In this document: piece by piece, positions 7,264 to 15,055 of the stretch | How the letters are laid out: each line of letters opens with the position of its first letter | How positions within the stretch are numbered: the stretch's first letter is position 1 | Origin: an uncultured Alistipes sp. | GTDB lineage: Bacteria; Bacteroidota; Bacteroidia; Bacteroidales; Rikenellaceae | DNA: 16,331 nt | NCBI GenBank assembly: GCA_947178455.1 | Contig: CAMWYI010000022.1 | Location: 1 to 16,331, forward strand | Reading direction: 5' to 3' | Position numbers and translations under genes: made by a program | The notes under the pieces: generated by a model | Told to the model about the DNA's origin: nothing | What the model saw: the letters and a program-made list of their open reading frames with translations, nothing else | Databases searched by the model: none

Positions 7264-7409
7264 GAAAATTGCGGGAGTTCGAGGTATCGGTCGCTGAACG
7301 AACACGAAAGACTGCGCTTTTCGCACGTTCGTTCCGGGCGCTCCCGACCCCTCGACCTCTTCTTCCGCAATTTTCACAGTGCGGAAACTATGGTGCGGCA
7401 AAGCCGCAC
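7264..7409. repeat. Large fold-back palindromic intergenic element
   Basis: Nested inverted repeats share one centre. GAAAATTGCGG (7264-7274) pairs with CCGCAATTTTC (7365-7375). TCGAGG (7279-7284) pairs with CCTCGA (7350-7355). GAACGAAC (7296-7303) pairs with GTTCGTTC (7327-7334). CGAAA (7305-7309) pairs with TTTCG (7319-7323). A separate hairpin GTGCGGC-AAA-GCCGCAC follows at 7393-7409, and the decamer GCAAAGCCGC recurs at 7398 and 7451. No credible gene lies in 7125-7483. The arrangement looks like a REP/MITE-type intergenic element with no coding capacity. Confidence 0.55.
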
Positions 7410-7483
7410 ATTAATAAAACGACAAGAGCGCTTCCTAACCTTTTGAAACCGCAAAGCCGCCCGTAGCGCTTAAATCCGCTTTC

Positions 7484-8899
7484 TTAAAGCGGCCAGCGGT
7501 CGCGCAAGAGACGGACAAGGAAAATCGTGCCCCGAAACCACAATTCGATGCACATGGCAATCCACACGCCCTGCAATCCGCAATGCGGCGTGAGCCATGC
7601 CGCCAGCGGCAAACGCACGAGCCAAATACTCAAAAAATTCATGCAGCTCGGCACGATGGTATCGCCCGTGCCCACGAATGCGCCGTAAGCCACAATCGAC
7701 GCGGCGTACATCGGTTCGGAAAACGCCGCGATGCGCAGCACAGCCGTGCCGAACGCGCGAATCTCCGCATCGGGCGACATCACGCCCATCATCGTCGGAG
7801 CTGCGACGTACATCACCCACCCCATGAACGCCATGACGCCCATGCCGAGCCACACGGTCGTGCGGGCGAAACGACGCATCAAATCGCGACGTCCGGCCCC
7901 TTTGCATTGGCCGACCAGCGTCGTGGCGGCTTCGCCGATGCCGTAACCGGGCATGTAGCAGAGGCTTTCGGCCGTGATAGCGAACGCATTGGCGGCGATG
8001 GCCGCACTGCCGAGCGGCGCCACGATGACCGTAGTCAGAATTTGGGCCCCGCACATGATGACCCGTTCGCCGCCGACGGGCAGCCCCGTGCGCAGCGCCT
8101 CGCGCAGACAACGCACGGTGGGCCGGAAGCGGCCGCGCTCGCGGAACAGGGCCAGTTCGGGCGACCGAAACCAAAGGTAGGCCGTCATCGAAAGTGCCGT
8201 AACGCCTTCGGCCAGCGCTGTTCCGAGCGCCGCACCGACCACGCCCAAATCCGCGCCGGGCAGGGCGAACGACCATCCGGCGACGGTGCACGTGCGGGTC
8301 GGGAAAATCAACAAGGCGTTGAATACGACGTCGAGCACGCACATGATGATGCTCAACAGACTGGGAATGCGCATGTTGCCGCTACACCGAAGCATGCCGC
8401 CCGAAAGATAGTTCAACTGCAACAGCGGCAGCGAAAGGGCGAATATCCGAAAATAGCGCGAGGCGTCGGCCGTAATCTCGGCGTTTCCGCCGAGCCACAT
8501 CGGTAACGGGCCGCTGACGGCGCATCCGACGGCCGCGACAGTCGCGCCGAACAGCAGTGTCGCGACGAATCCCTGCCGCAAGACGCTGCGGGCACCGGCA
8601 TAATCGCCCGCCCCGATACGGTGTGCCGCCTGCACCGAGAAACCGACGGCCGCCGCCGAACACAATCCGCCGAAAAGCCATGTAGTCGTCGAAACCAATC
8701 CGATAGAGGCCGAAGCGTCGGCCCCGAGACTGCCCACCATCGAAGCGTCGATGTAGAGCATGACGATGACCGACAACTGCGCCAAAATCGACGGGATGCT
8801 CAACCGCACGATGAGTTCGAGCCGTTCGCGCCCGCTCATCGGTCGTCCGTCGCGCACGCGGTCGAGCAGTTCGTATTCGCGTTTCCGACCGTTCGTCAT
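7484..8899 (-). CDS. MATE family multidrug/toxin efflux transporter
   Basis: This is an inner-membrane cation-coupled exporter of the MATE (NorM/DinF) superfamily. The 471-residue product fits the ~450-480 aa family size and is hydrophobic with about 12 membrane segments. Typical features are IPSILAQLSVIVMLYIDASMVGSLGADASASIGL near the N-terminus, the repeated pattern in the second half (GLPVGGERVIMCGAQILTTVIVAPLGSAAIAANAF) and TTLVGQCKGAGR. The start lies 1 nt past the stop of the PatB-type lyase gene, which implies translational coupling. The stop codon lies inside a CCGCTTT-CTT-AAAGCGG inverted repeat (7476-7492). The substrate is unknown; the operon context hints at a thiol or amino-acid-derived compound, but this is only inference. 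Confidence 0.93.
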   Translation of the reverse strand: MTNGRKREYELLDRVRDGRPMSGRERLELIVRLSIPSILAQLSVIVMLYIDASMVGSLGADASASIGLVSTTTWLFGGLCSAAAVGFSVQAAHRIGAGDYAGARSVLRQGFVATLLFGATVAAVGCAVSGPLPMWLGGNAEITADASRYFRIFALSLPLLQLNYLSGGMLRCSGNMRIPSLLSIIMCVLDVVFNALLIFPTRTCTVAGWSFALPGADLGVVGAALGTALAEGVTALSMTAYLWFRSPELALFRERGRFRPTVRCLREALRTGLPVGGERVIMCGAQILTTVIVAPLGSAAIAANAFAITAESLCYMPGYGIGEAATTLVGQCKGAGRRDLMRRFARTTVWLGMGVMAFMGWVMYVAAPTMMGVMSPDAEIRAFGTAVLRIAAFSEPMYAASIVAYGAFVGTGDTIVPSCMNFLSIWLVRLPLAAWLTPHCGLQGVWIAMCIELWFRGTIFLVRLLRDRWPL

Positions 8900-8900
8900 C

Positions 8901-10070
8901 CTACCGGCGGGTCAGCCCCTGCTTCAAACGTTGCAATCCCTCGACCAGCAGCGAGTGCGGGCAGGCGATGTTCAGCCGCAAATATCCCTCGCCTTCGGGG
9001 CCGTAGAGCGTGCCTGCGCTGACCATCAGTCGGCAGTCGTTCAACAAGCGCTGCGCCAACGCTTCGGACGCAAGCCCCGCAGCTCGGCAATCAATCCACA
9101 GCAGGTAGGTGCCTTCGAGCGGCGCAATCGCGAAGTCGGGCAATTCGGCGGCGAAAAATTGGCGGGCATACTCGTAATTGGCCCACAGATAGCGGCGCAG
9201 GGCGTCGAGCCATTCGGCCCCCTCGTTGTAGGCCGCAATCAGCGCGACGATGCCGAACGGCCCGATGTCGCACACCTCGTTGTCGTTGATAGCGCGGTCG
9301 ATGCGGCGGCGCACATCGGGGTCGGCCGCGATGATGTTGGCCGTCTGCATCCCCGCCAGATTGAACGCCTTGCTCGGCGAATTGCACACCACGCAGCGGG
9401 CCTGAAATTCGGGCGAAAGCGTTGCGAAAGGGGTATAATCGAGGCCCGGCCGGGTCAGTTCGCAATGGATTTCGTCGGAAACGACCGTCACGCCGTGGCG
9501 CAGGCAGATGTCGCCTACGCGCCGCAGCTCGTCGGGCGTCCACACGCGGCCGACCGGATTGTGCGGGTTGCACAACAGCAGCACTTTGGCGCGCGGGTCG
9601 GCCGCTTTCGTTTCGAGGTCGTCGAAGTCGATGACGAAACGGCCGTCGTCGCAACGCAGCGGGTTGACCGAGAGCTCGCAACCGTTGTTGCGAATCGACG
9701 AGTAGAAGCAATTATAGACGGGCGGCTGGATAATCACGCGGTCGCCCGCCGTGGTCAGCGCCTTGATAACAGCCGAAACGGCAGGCACGACGCCGGTCGT
9801 GTAAATGACCCATGCGGGGTCGATGCGCCACCCGTGCCGCCGCTCGAACCACCCGCACAGAGCGCGATAGTAAGCGTCGGGAACCTTGGCGTAACCGTAA
9901 ATACCCTGCTCGGCGCGGCGCGTCACGGCGTCGACGATAGCCGGAGCCGTGCGGAAATCCATGTCGGCGACCCACATGGGCAGCACGCCCTCCGCGACGG
10001 GCGTGTCCCACTTCACGCAATCCGTGCCCCGTCGCGGGTGCACGGTATCGAAATCAAACGTATTACTCAT
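8901..10070 (-). CDS. PatB/MalY-type PLP-dependent C-S lyase (aminotransferase class I/II fold)
   Basis: This group mostly acts as cystathionine beta-lyase / C-S lyase (EC 4.4.1.13), releasing pyruvate, ammonia and a thiol, although annotated as aminotransferases. The 389-residue product starts MSNTFDFDTVHPRRGTDCVKWD and has PMWVADMDFRTAPAI, characteristic of MalY/PatB. PLP contacts are NPHNPVGRVW (168-177), SDEIH (198-202) and the Schiff-base K234 in SPSKAFNLAG. R365 in LRLN would bind the substrate carboxylate. Its ATG overlaps the DUF3737 stop codon (ATGA), and the MATE gene begins 1 nt after its own stop, so all three are translationally coupled. An upstream in-frame extension was rejected because it runs through the DUF3737 gene. 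Confidence 0.93.
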   Translation of the reverse strand: MSNTFDFDTVHPRRGTDCVKWDTPVAEGVLPMWVADMDFRTAPAIVDAVTRRAEQGIYGYAKVPDAYYRALCGWFERRHGWRIDPAWVIYTTGVVPAVSAVIKALTTAGDRVIIQPPVYNCFYSSIRNNGCELSVNPLRCDDGRFVIDFDDLETKAADPRAKVLLLCNPHNPVGRVWTPDELRRVGDICLRHGVTVVSDEIHCELTRPGLDYTPFATLSPEFQARCVVCNSPSKAFNLAGMQTANIIAADPDVRRRIDRAINDNEVCDIGPFGIVALIAAYNEGAEWLDALRRYLWANYEYARQFFAAELPDFAIAPLEGTYLLWIDCRAAGLASEALAQRLLNDCRLMVSAGTLYGPEGEGYLRLNIACPHSLLVEGLQRLKQGLTRR

Positions 10071-10912
10071 CGCAGCGTTTCGATACGGCAGTCGGCCGGT
10101 GCTTTGACATGTTCGTCGAGGATGATTTCGCCGAAGCCTTCGGCCCGAATGAAGCCGGTCGACGGATTCTTCACGCTGCGCACGGTGCCCCGAATAGTGG
10201 CCTGCACGCTGCTGTACTCGAACGCCAAATCCGCGTCGTCGTCCATCGTGCAGTTTTCCAGCACGAGGTCGTGCGCATAGCACAACGGTTGCGTGCCGCT
10301 GATACGACAATTCACCAACCGTAAGCGTTTGGAGTGCCAGCCGAGATACTCGCCGTCGAGCGTCGAATCGTAGACGGTAACGTCTTCGGAGTTCCAGAAA
10401 GCGTCTTTGGAGTGGATTTCGGCATTGCGGATTTCGACGTCGCGGCAATACTGGAACGAATAATTGCCCTGCTGCCGGTAGTCGGCGATGCGGATATGTT
10501 CGCTGTGCATGAAAAGGTAATCGGCCCGGTCGACGCGCACGTTTTTCAGCGACACGTTGCGGCAGTGCCACAGGGTCTCTTGGGCATCGGGCAGTTCGAC
10601 GTTTTCGAGTTCGATGCCGTCCATTTCGCGAAACATCTTCGGCGCATCGACGTGCGTGTCCGTCATCCGCAGGCCGCGCGAATACCACAGCGCCGCCCGC
10701 GCCCCTTCGGTGAAAAGGCAATCGCGGACAGTGAACCCGTCGTTGTGCCAAAACGGATATTTGCCCTCGAAGCGGCAGCCGACTGCCTCGATGTTGCGGC
10801 ACTCTTTCAGCGCCGATTCGCCGGCGTGGATGACGACACGCTCCAATCGCAAGTCGCGCGACCCGAAAAGCGGACGCTCGCCGCCGTATTCCTGATCCGA
10901 AATCGTTTTCAT
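10067..10912 (-). CDS. DUF3737 family protein (right-handed beta-helix)
   Basis: The 281-residue product begins MKTISDQEYGGERPLFGSRDL, typical of the DUF3737 family. It is built of short repeats of about 18-22 residues with recurring N/D-C and W-H/Y positions (FEGKYPFWHNDGFTVRDC, FTEGARAALWYSRGLRMTDT, LPDAQETLWHCRNVSLKNV, IHSKDAFWNSEDVTVYDS). This is consistent with a parallel beta-helix. No signal peptide is seen, so it should be cytoplasmic. No enzymatic activity has been established for the family as far as I know. It starts 38 nt after the hydrolase stop and its own stop overlaps the lyase start by 4 bp, so it belongs to the same operon. Confidence 0.88.
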   Translation of the reverse strand: MKTISDQEYGGERPLFGSRDLRLERVVIHAGESALKECRNIEAVGCRFEGKYPFWHNDGFTVRDCLFTEGARAALWYSRGLRMTDTHVDAPKMFREMDGIELENVELPDAQETLWHCRNVSLKNVRVDRADYLFMHSEHIRIADYRQQGNYSFQYCRDVEIRNAEIHSKDAFWNSEDVTVYDSTLDGEYLGWHSKRLRLVNCRISGTQPLCYAHDLVLENCTMDDDADLAFEYSSVQATIRGTVRSVKNPSTGFIRAEGFGEIILDEHVKAPADCRIETLR

Positions 10913-10950
10913 AGTATGATAAGGTCTTCTTCTGTTATTTTCGTTTCGCA

Positions 10951-12015
10951 TTATTGCAGCCGTTCGCGGAAAAAGGCTTCGATGCGGTCGAACGGAATGA
11001 CCGCCCGATTGTCGTACAAGTCGACGTGCGTCGCACCCGGAACAATCATCAGCTCCTTGTTGTCGCCCTGCAACCGCTTGAAAGCATCCTCGCTGAAATA
11101 ACGCGAATGGGCCTTTTCGCCGTGAATCATCAGCACGGCGCTGCGGATTTCGTGGCTGTACGCCAGCAAGGGCATGTTGAGAAACGACAACGCCGAAGTT
11201 TTGTTCCAACCGCCGTTCGAGTTGAGCGACCGCTCGTGATACCCGCGCGGGGTTTTGTAGTAGGCGTAATAGTCTTTCACCCACCACACGGCATCGTCGG
11301 GCAGCGGGTCGACCACCCCGCCGGCCAACGCATAGGAGCCGTTGCGGTAATCCTCCGTCCGCTGGGCATTGAGCTGGCGACGCACTTCGTAACGGGCATC
11401 GGCGTCCATCGCGTCGAAATAACCGTTGGCATTGACGCGGCTCATGTCGTACATCGTCGAGGTGACGGTCGCCTTGATACGGGTGTCGATAGCGGCGGCG
11501 TTGAGCGCCATGCCGCCCCAGCCGCAGATGCCCAAGATGCCGATGCGTTCGGGGTCGACGTCGGGGCGGGTCGCAAGGTAATCGACCGCCGCGCAAAAAT
11601 CTTCGGTGTTGATGTCGGGCGAAGCGACGTAACGGGGTTCGCCGCCGCTCTCGCCGGTGAACGAAGGGTCGAACGCAAGGGTCACGAAGCCCCGTTCGGC
11701 CAATGTCTGGGCGTACAGTCCGGCCGCCTGCTCCTTGACCGCGCCGAAAGGCCCGCACACGGCGATAGCCGCCGAACGCGCCGAAGCGTTTTTCGGTACA
11801 TAGAGGTCGCCGACGAGCGCAATGCCGTAACGGTTGTGAAACTCGACCTTGCGGTGATTCACTTCGTCGCTTTTAGAAAATGTTTTGTCCCAGTCGTCCG
11901 TCGTCGGGAGGGTGTTTCGCGAGTTGTTTTGCATAGTACATCGGTTTAGCGGAGCGGTCGCCAGCACAAGGGCGAACGCCCCAATCAACAATTTTCCGAA
12001 TTTCATTCGATTCAT
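10951..12015 (-). CDS. Alpha/beta hydrolase (COG1073-like) with N-terminal signal/anchor
   Basis: The 354-residue product has a hydrophobic N-terminus (MKFGKLLIGAFALVLATAPL), then a linker and an alpha/beta-hydrolase domain. The core begins WDKTFSKSDEVNHRKVEFHNRYGIALVGDLYVP. The nucleophile elbow reads G-I-C164-G-W-G, so a cysteine is at the usual serine position. An acid in LMIHGEKAHSRYF and H330 in ATHVDLYD would complete the triad. The family is often called acetylxylan-esterase or dienelactone-hydrolase-like, but the substrate is unknown. The start at 12015 was chosen because it lies just behind an excellent promoter; an alternative ATG is at 12006 (MKFGKLL). The signal does not end in a convincing lipobox, so the export route is uncertain. 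It heads the operon with DUF3737, PatB-like lyase and MATE genes. Confidence 0.88.
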   Translation of the reverse strand: MNRMKFGKLLIGAFALVLATAPLNRCTMQNNSRNTLPTTDDWDKTFSKSDEVNHRKVEFHNRYGIALVGDLYVPKNASARSAAIAVCGPFGAVKEQAAGLYAQTLAERGFVTLAFDPSFTGESGGEPRYVASPDINTEDFCAAVDYLATRPDVDPERIGILGICGWGGMALNAAAIDTRIKATVTSTMYDMSRVNANGYFDAMDADARYEVRRQLNAQRTEDYRNGSYALAGGVVDPLPDDAVWWVKDYYAYYKTPRGYHERSLNSNGGWNKTSALSFLNMPLLAYSHEIRSAVLMIHGEKAHSRYFSEDAFKRLQGDNKELMIVPGATHVDLYDNRAVIPFDRIEAFFRERLQ

Positions 12016-12030
12016 TTTTCGAGCTGCGCA

Positions 12031-12062
12031 CAAAGATAGGCAGAAGCGTTCATCTTTGCAAA
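12031..12062 (-). promoter_or_regulatory. Promoter of the hydrolase-DUF3737-lyase-MATE operon
   Basis: On the minus strand TTTG (12062-12059), a 20-nt spacer and TATCTTTG (12038-12031) match the Bacteroidetes promoter consensus at both boxes. Transcription would begin near 12025, leaving a leader of about 10-20 nt. The promoter follows directly behind the terminator of the preceding operon. Confidence 0.8.
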
Positions 12063-12108
12063 CCTGCGCGCGGTCCCAGCGTCCGAAAGCCCCCGCAGCG
12101 TGCCTACG

Positions 12109-12141
12109 AAAAACGGAGGCGCACGTTCGGTGCACCTCCGT
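12109..12141 (-). terminator. Intrinsic terminator of the pssA-porin-transglycosylase operon
   Basis: On the minus strand ACGGAGGTGCAC and GTGCGCCTCCGT form a 12-bp stem with one G-U pair around loop CGAAC, followed directly by TTTT. It lies about 30 nt after the transglycosylase stop. A second hairpin (CGACGGAT at 12146-12153 against ATCCGTCG at 12164-12171) lies between the stop and the terminator. Confidence 0.85.
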
Positions 12142-12172
12142 TTGCCGACGGATATTCAGAAAAATCCGTCGT

Positions 12173-12862
12173 TTACCTCGCAATCATGCGGCAATACTTT
12201 TCGTAGCGTCCCAACACGTCGTCCACATAGGCCAGCGTATGCCCGCTGCCCGTGAAGCGTCCGCACTCGACCACTTCGCAGTCGTAGTACGCAGGGTCGG
12301 CCTTCAAGGTCAGGTAGCGCGCCACGACCTCCCACGAATCGGGATTCTCGCCGTAATAGCGTGCCAGCCGCCGCGCATCCTGCACATGGCCCAATCCGCC
12401 GTTGTAAGCGGCCAGAATCATCGAAAGGCGGTCGTCCGCCGGTGTCTCGGCCGAAAACCGGAACGAAGCGGCGAGTTTCAACAGCAGTTTGTTCGCCAGC
12501 CAGACGTTGGTGGCCGGTTCAGCCGATTTCTCGGCCGGCACGTTGAAATACCGCGCCACCGAAGGCATGATTTGCATCAGTCCCCGCGCGCCTTTCCGCG
12601 ACACGAGGTCGGCCCGGAAGCGCGACTCGTGGTAGGCGATGGCCGACAACAACCGCCAGTCGTTGCCCTCCTGCTCGCTGATGTTGCGGATGATGGCGTC
12701 GTAGGCCGAGATGACGTAATCGCCCTCGCGCAACAGCGGATTGGAGTACGGCATCGACTCGTCGTCGAGCGACACGACGGGCACGCCGAAGCGGGCGTCG
12801 AACCCGTAAAAAGTAGTCAGAATCGTTAAGAACGCAAAAGTCAGAATCGTTTTTTTCAACAT
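12173..12862 (-). CDS. Small lytic transglycosylase (SLT/GH23 domain)
   Basis: Lytic transglycosylases cleave the MurNAc-GlcNAc bond of peptidoglycan with formation of 1,6-anhydroMurNAc. The 229-residue product has an N-terminal hydrophobic signal or anchor (about 5-20), then an SLT domain: catalytic E79 in AYHESRF, GLMQIMP at 94-100, and AAYNGGLGHVQDA from 151. After it come about 60 residues ending CRMIAR. It lacks the N-terminal solute-binding domain of MltF-type enzymes and the LysM repeats of MltD-type ones. The ATG at 12862 opens the signal sequence; a longer in-frame extension overlaps the porin gene and was rejected. It begins 44 nt behind the putative porin stop and is followed by a strong terminator, so it is the last gene of that operon. 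Confidence 0.92.
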   Translation of the reverse strand: MLKKTILTFAFLTILTTFYGFDARFGVPVVSLDDESMPYSNPLLREGDYVISAYDAIIRNISEQEGNDWRLLSAIAYHESRFRADLVSRKGARGLMQIMPSVARYFNVPAEKSAEPATNVWLANKLLLKLAASFRFSAETPADDRLSMILAAYNGGLGHVQDARRLARYYGENPDSWEVVARYLTLKADPAYYDCEVVECGRFTGSGHTLAYVDDVLGRYEKYCRMIAR

Positions 12863-12906
12863 AAAAATCCGTATTGCGGGCAGCTCTCCACGTGCCGTGC
12901 AGTACG

Positions 12907-15042
12907 CTAATCGTAGAATCCCCACGAGATGCCGATCTTGAACATGCCCGGGTTCAGCGGATAACCCGCTGCGGAGAAATAGGCCCCCGAACCGAACAAT
13001 CCTTTGTTCAGATGCTGATATTTCAGGAATATCCGCATTCTCTTCCACTTCGCCATGACGAACAAATCCACGTAGGGGTAGCCCCCCACCTCGATTTCGC
13101 GCTGGTTGTAGAACGCCGACAAAGCGGGATTGAAGCCGGGCGCGTAATAATCCGTATGGAAACGGCCGTCCAATCCGATTTGCAGGCGCAATACGTCGCG
13201 CACCGCCCAAAACTCGTAGTAATACGAGAGGAATGCGCTCAAAAGCGGAACGGGTACGACTTGCTGATCCGTACTCCACTGCAACAATGCCCTGTGATCC
13301 AAATGAAGTCCGCCGAGGCGAAAATCTTTGCGGGCGTACACACTCGTGAGGCTGACGTTCCCGCCCGACTGGGCGATGCGGCTGTCGGCATCGTAGTAGA
13401 TTTTGCTGTCGACCACGCCGAACCGTGCCCCCGCCTCGAAAGCGTAATCGGGCACCTCGAACTTCACCTCGAAACGAGTTTCATGCTCCTTGTCCAAAGG
13501 AGCCGACCACACATAGTGGTTCGAGAGTAGATTCTCCTGCCAATAGTTGGGCGACCGGCGCTCCAGCGAGAAGCGGCCTTCGAGAATCAGAGGATGTCCG
13601 CGAAGAAATCCCGTCAGTGCCACATGGCCGCCGATCGAGAGATCCCCGCCTCGATACCCCGACGGATAGAATTTGAGATTCGCATCCCAATCGAGGTATT
13701 TTTTGATTTTTCCGCCTACGGCGCCGTAGGCGAAGTAGCTGGTTTTCGACACTTTGGCATACCGGCCGGAGAGGTACGCCGTGCGGGCGAACTGCCCATA
13801 GGTGTGCAGGTCGATGCCGATTCCTGCATCAATCGTGCCGACCACGCCGTTGCGGTCCCACGGCTGGGCCTGCACGAAAAAGCGGTTCGAGATGACCCGT
13901 TCGTACAACGAATCGCGCGTCGTCTGCGGGTCGATGTACCAGTCCTTGTAGTATTCGTACTGGGCCGACGCGAACGAGCCGTCGGGGTTGCGGTGGTCGC
14001 GTTCGTCGGTGTAGGGGGCGCGGATGTCGCTGTACACCTTGCTCCACGAATTGTACTCGAACGAATGGCCCACGTACACCGCCGTAAGTCCGGCCATCGA
14101 GAAATCCTCCTCGCTCATCCGCCGCAGCGGGATACCGTAGGACTGGGTGACGAAAAAGGCGTTGTTGCGGTAGGTGTTCCGGGCTTTGGCGTCGGCCAGC
14201 TTCATCGGCACGCCCGAAGGCATCTCGAAGGTCGTGTCGGCAATGGCCCAAGCTCCGACGGCCCCGCCGTTCTCCTGCTTTTCGATGTGGTTATTGAAAT
14301 ACCCCGCATGCACGGCATAGCGTTTTCCGGTATGGCTCACGGCGACCGAGAGGTTGTGGTTCTTGGTGCGCGACCACAGATACTGGCCGCGTGTGCCGCG
14401 CGACTTGTAGTCGACGTTGAAACCGGTCGACGGAGAGACGTTCTGCGCGTGCATGATGTTGAAATTCTCCTCGCGAAAACGCTTTTGCCCCGACTCGATG
14501 TAGGTCATGCGCAGCAGCGGCCGTTTGGAGTTGTAGAACGGCACGTTCTCCATCGTATAAGTATAGGCGTAGTAGGGGCTCGCGAACTCGAAATCGAAAT
14601 CCTGCGGCCGACGGAAATAGTCGAACGGCAGTGTAGCCTGCCCCAACGCTCCCTGCGCGATGTCGCCGACATCCTCGCGGTAGAACGGATAGTCGATGCG
14701 CCAGTCGGTCAGCGTGGTGTCGAGCGGCTGGATGTCCACACGGTTGTACTCGCGGCGGATGTTCCACTTAAAGTTGTTCAGCGCGCGAATCGAATCGCTG
14801 AAAAAGTAGGATTCGAGCGGTTTGCGGGTGCGTTTCTCTTTTTTGGTCGTGTCGGCGCGGTTTTGGTCTTCGCCCTCCTCGCCCGTCTCCTCGTAGGGAT
14901 TCGAGCCGTAGAGGTTGGTGCCGCGCCCCTCCTGCTGGGCTCGCATCAGGTCGCGGGCATTGAATCGCTGGGCATGCACCGTCGCGGGCATCGCGCAAAG
15001 CAACGCCGCCGCAAGGCCGATGATTCCCGTCAGTCGATTCAT
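12907..15042 (-). CDS. Putative outer-membrane porin (Bacteroidetes putative-porin family)
   Basis: The 711-residue product has a signal peptide MNRLTGIIGLAAALL ending ATVHA-Q (cleavage after about A24), then a charged linker (GEEGEDQNRADTTKKEKRTRK). A long region follows of alternating aromatic/polar stretches typical of amphipathic beta-strands, ending in aromatic-rich FKIGISWGFYD, as in outer-membrane barrels. Motifs such as LDTTLTDWRIDYPFYREDVGDIAQGALG and MTYIESGQKRF agree with the Bacteroidetes 'putative porin' family. There is no TonB box or plug domain, so it is not a SusC-type receptor. The ATG at 15042 opens the signal peptide and lies 13 nt behind the pssA-like stop. The transported substrate is unknown. 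Confidence 0.85.
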   Translation of the reverse strand: MNRLTGIIGLAAALLCAMPATVHAQRFNARDLMRAQQEGRGTNLYGSNPYEETGEEGEDQNRADTTKKEKRTRKPLESYFFSDSIRALNNFKWNIRREYNRVDIQPLDTTLTDWRIDYPFYREDVGDIAQGALGQATLPFDYFRRPQDFDFEFASPYYAYTYTMENVPFYNSKRPLLRMTYIESGQKRFREENFNIMHAQNVSPSTGFNVDYKSRGTRGQYLWSRTKNHNLSVAVSHTGKRYAVHAGYFNNHIEKQENGGAVGAWAIADTTFEMPSGVPMKLADAKARNTYRNNAFFVTQSYGIPLRRMSEEDFSMAGLTAVYVGHSFEYNSWSKVYSDIRAPYTDERDHRNPDGSFASAQYEYYKDWYIDPQTTRDSLYERVISNRFFVQAQPWDRNGVVGTIDAGIGIDLHTYGQFARTAYLSGRYAKVSKTSYFAYGAVGGKIKKYLDWDANLKFYPSGYRGGDLSIGGHVALTGFLRGHPLILEGRFSLERRSPNYWQENLLSNHYVWSAPLDKEHETRFEVKFEVPDYAFEAGARFGVVDSKIYYDADSRIAQSGGNVSLTSVYARKDFRLGGLHLDHRALLQWSTDQQVVPVPLLSAFLSYYYEFWAVRDVLRLQIGLDGRFHTDYYAPGFNPALSAFYNQREIEVGGYPYVDLFVMAKWKRMRIFLKYQHLNKGLFGSGAYFSAAGYPLNPGMFKIGISWGFYD

Positions 15043-15055
15043 GCGCCACGAAGAT

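Noticed and set aside
7084..7401. A 105-codon minus-strand frame over the palindromic region
   Set aside because: It runs through hairpins, the promoter and the start of the structured RNA; its GTFCHQKV-type translation is what such intergenic repeats give when translated by chance.
12051..12058. CATCTTTG on the plus strand near the hydrolase promoter as a divergent promoter
   Set aside because: The first base departs from the -7 consensus and there is no plus-strand gene or RNA structure downstream; the minus-strand promoter overlapping it is much better.
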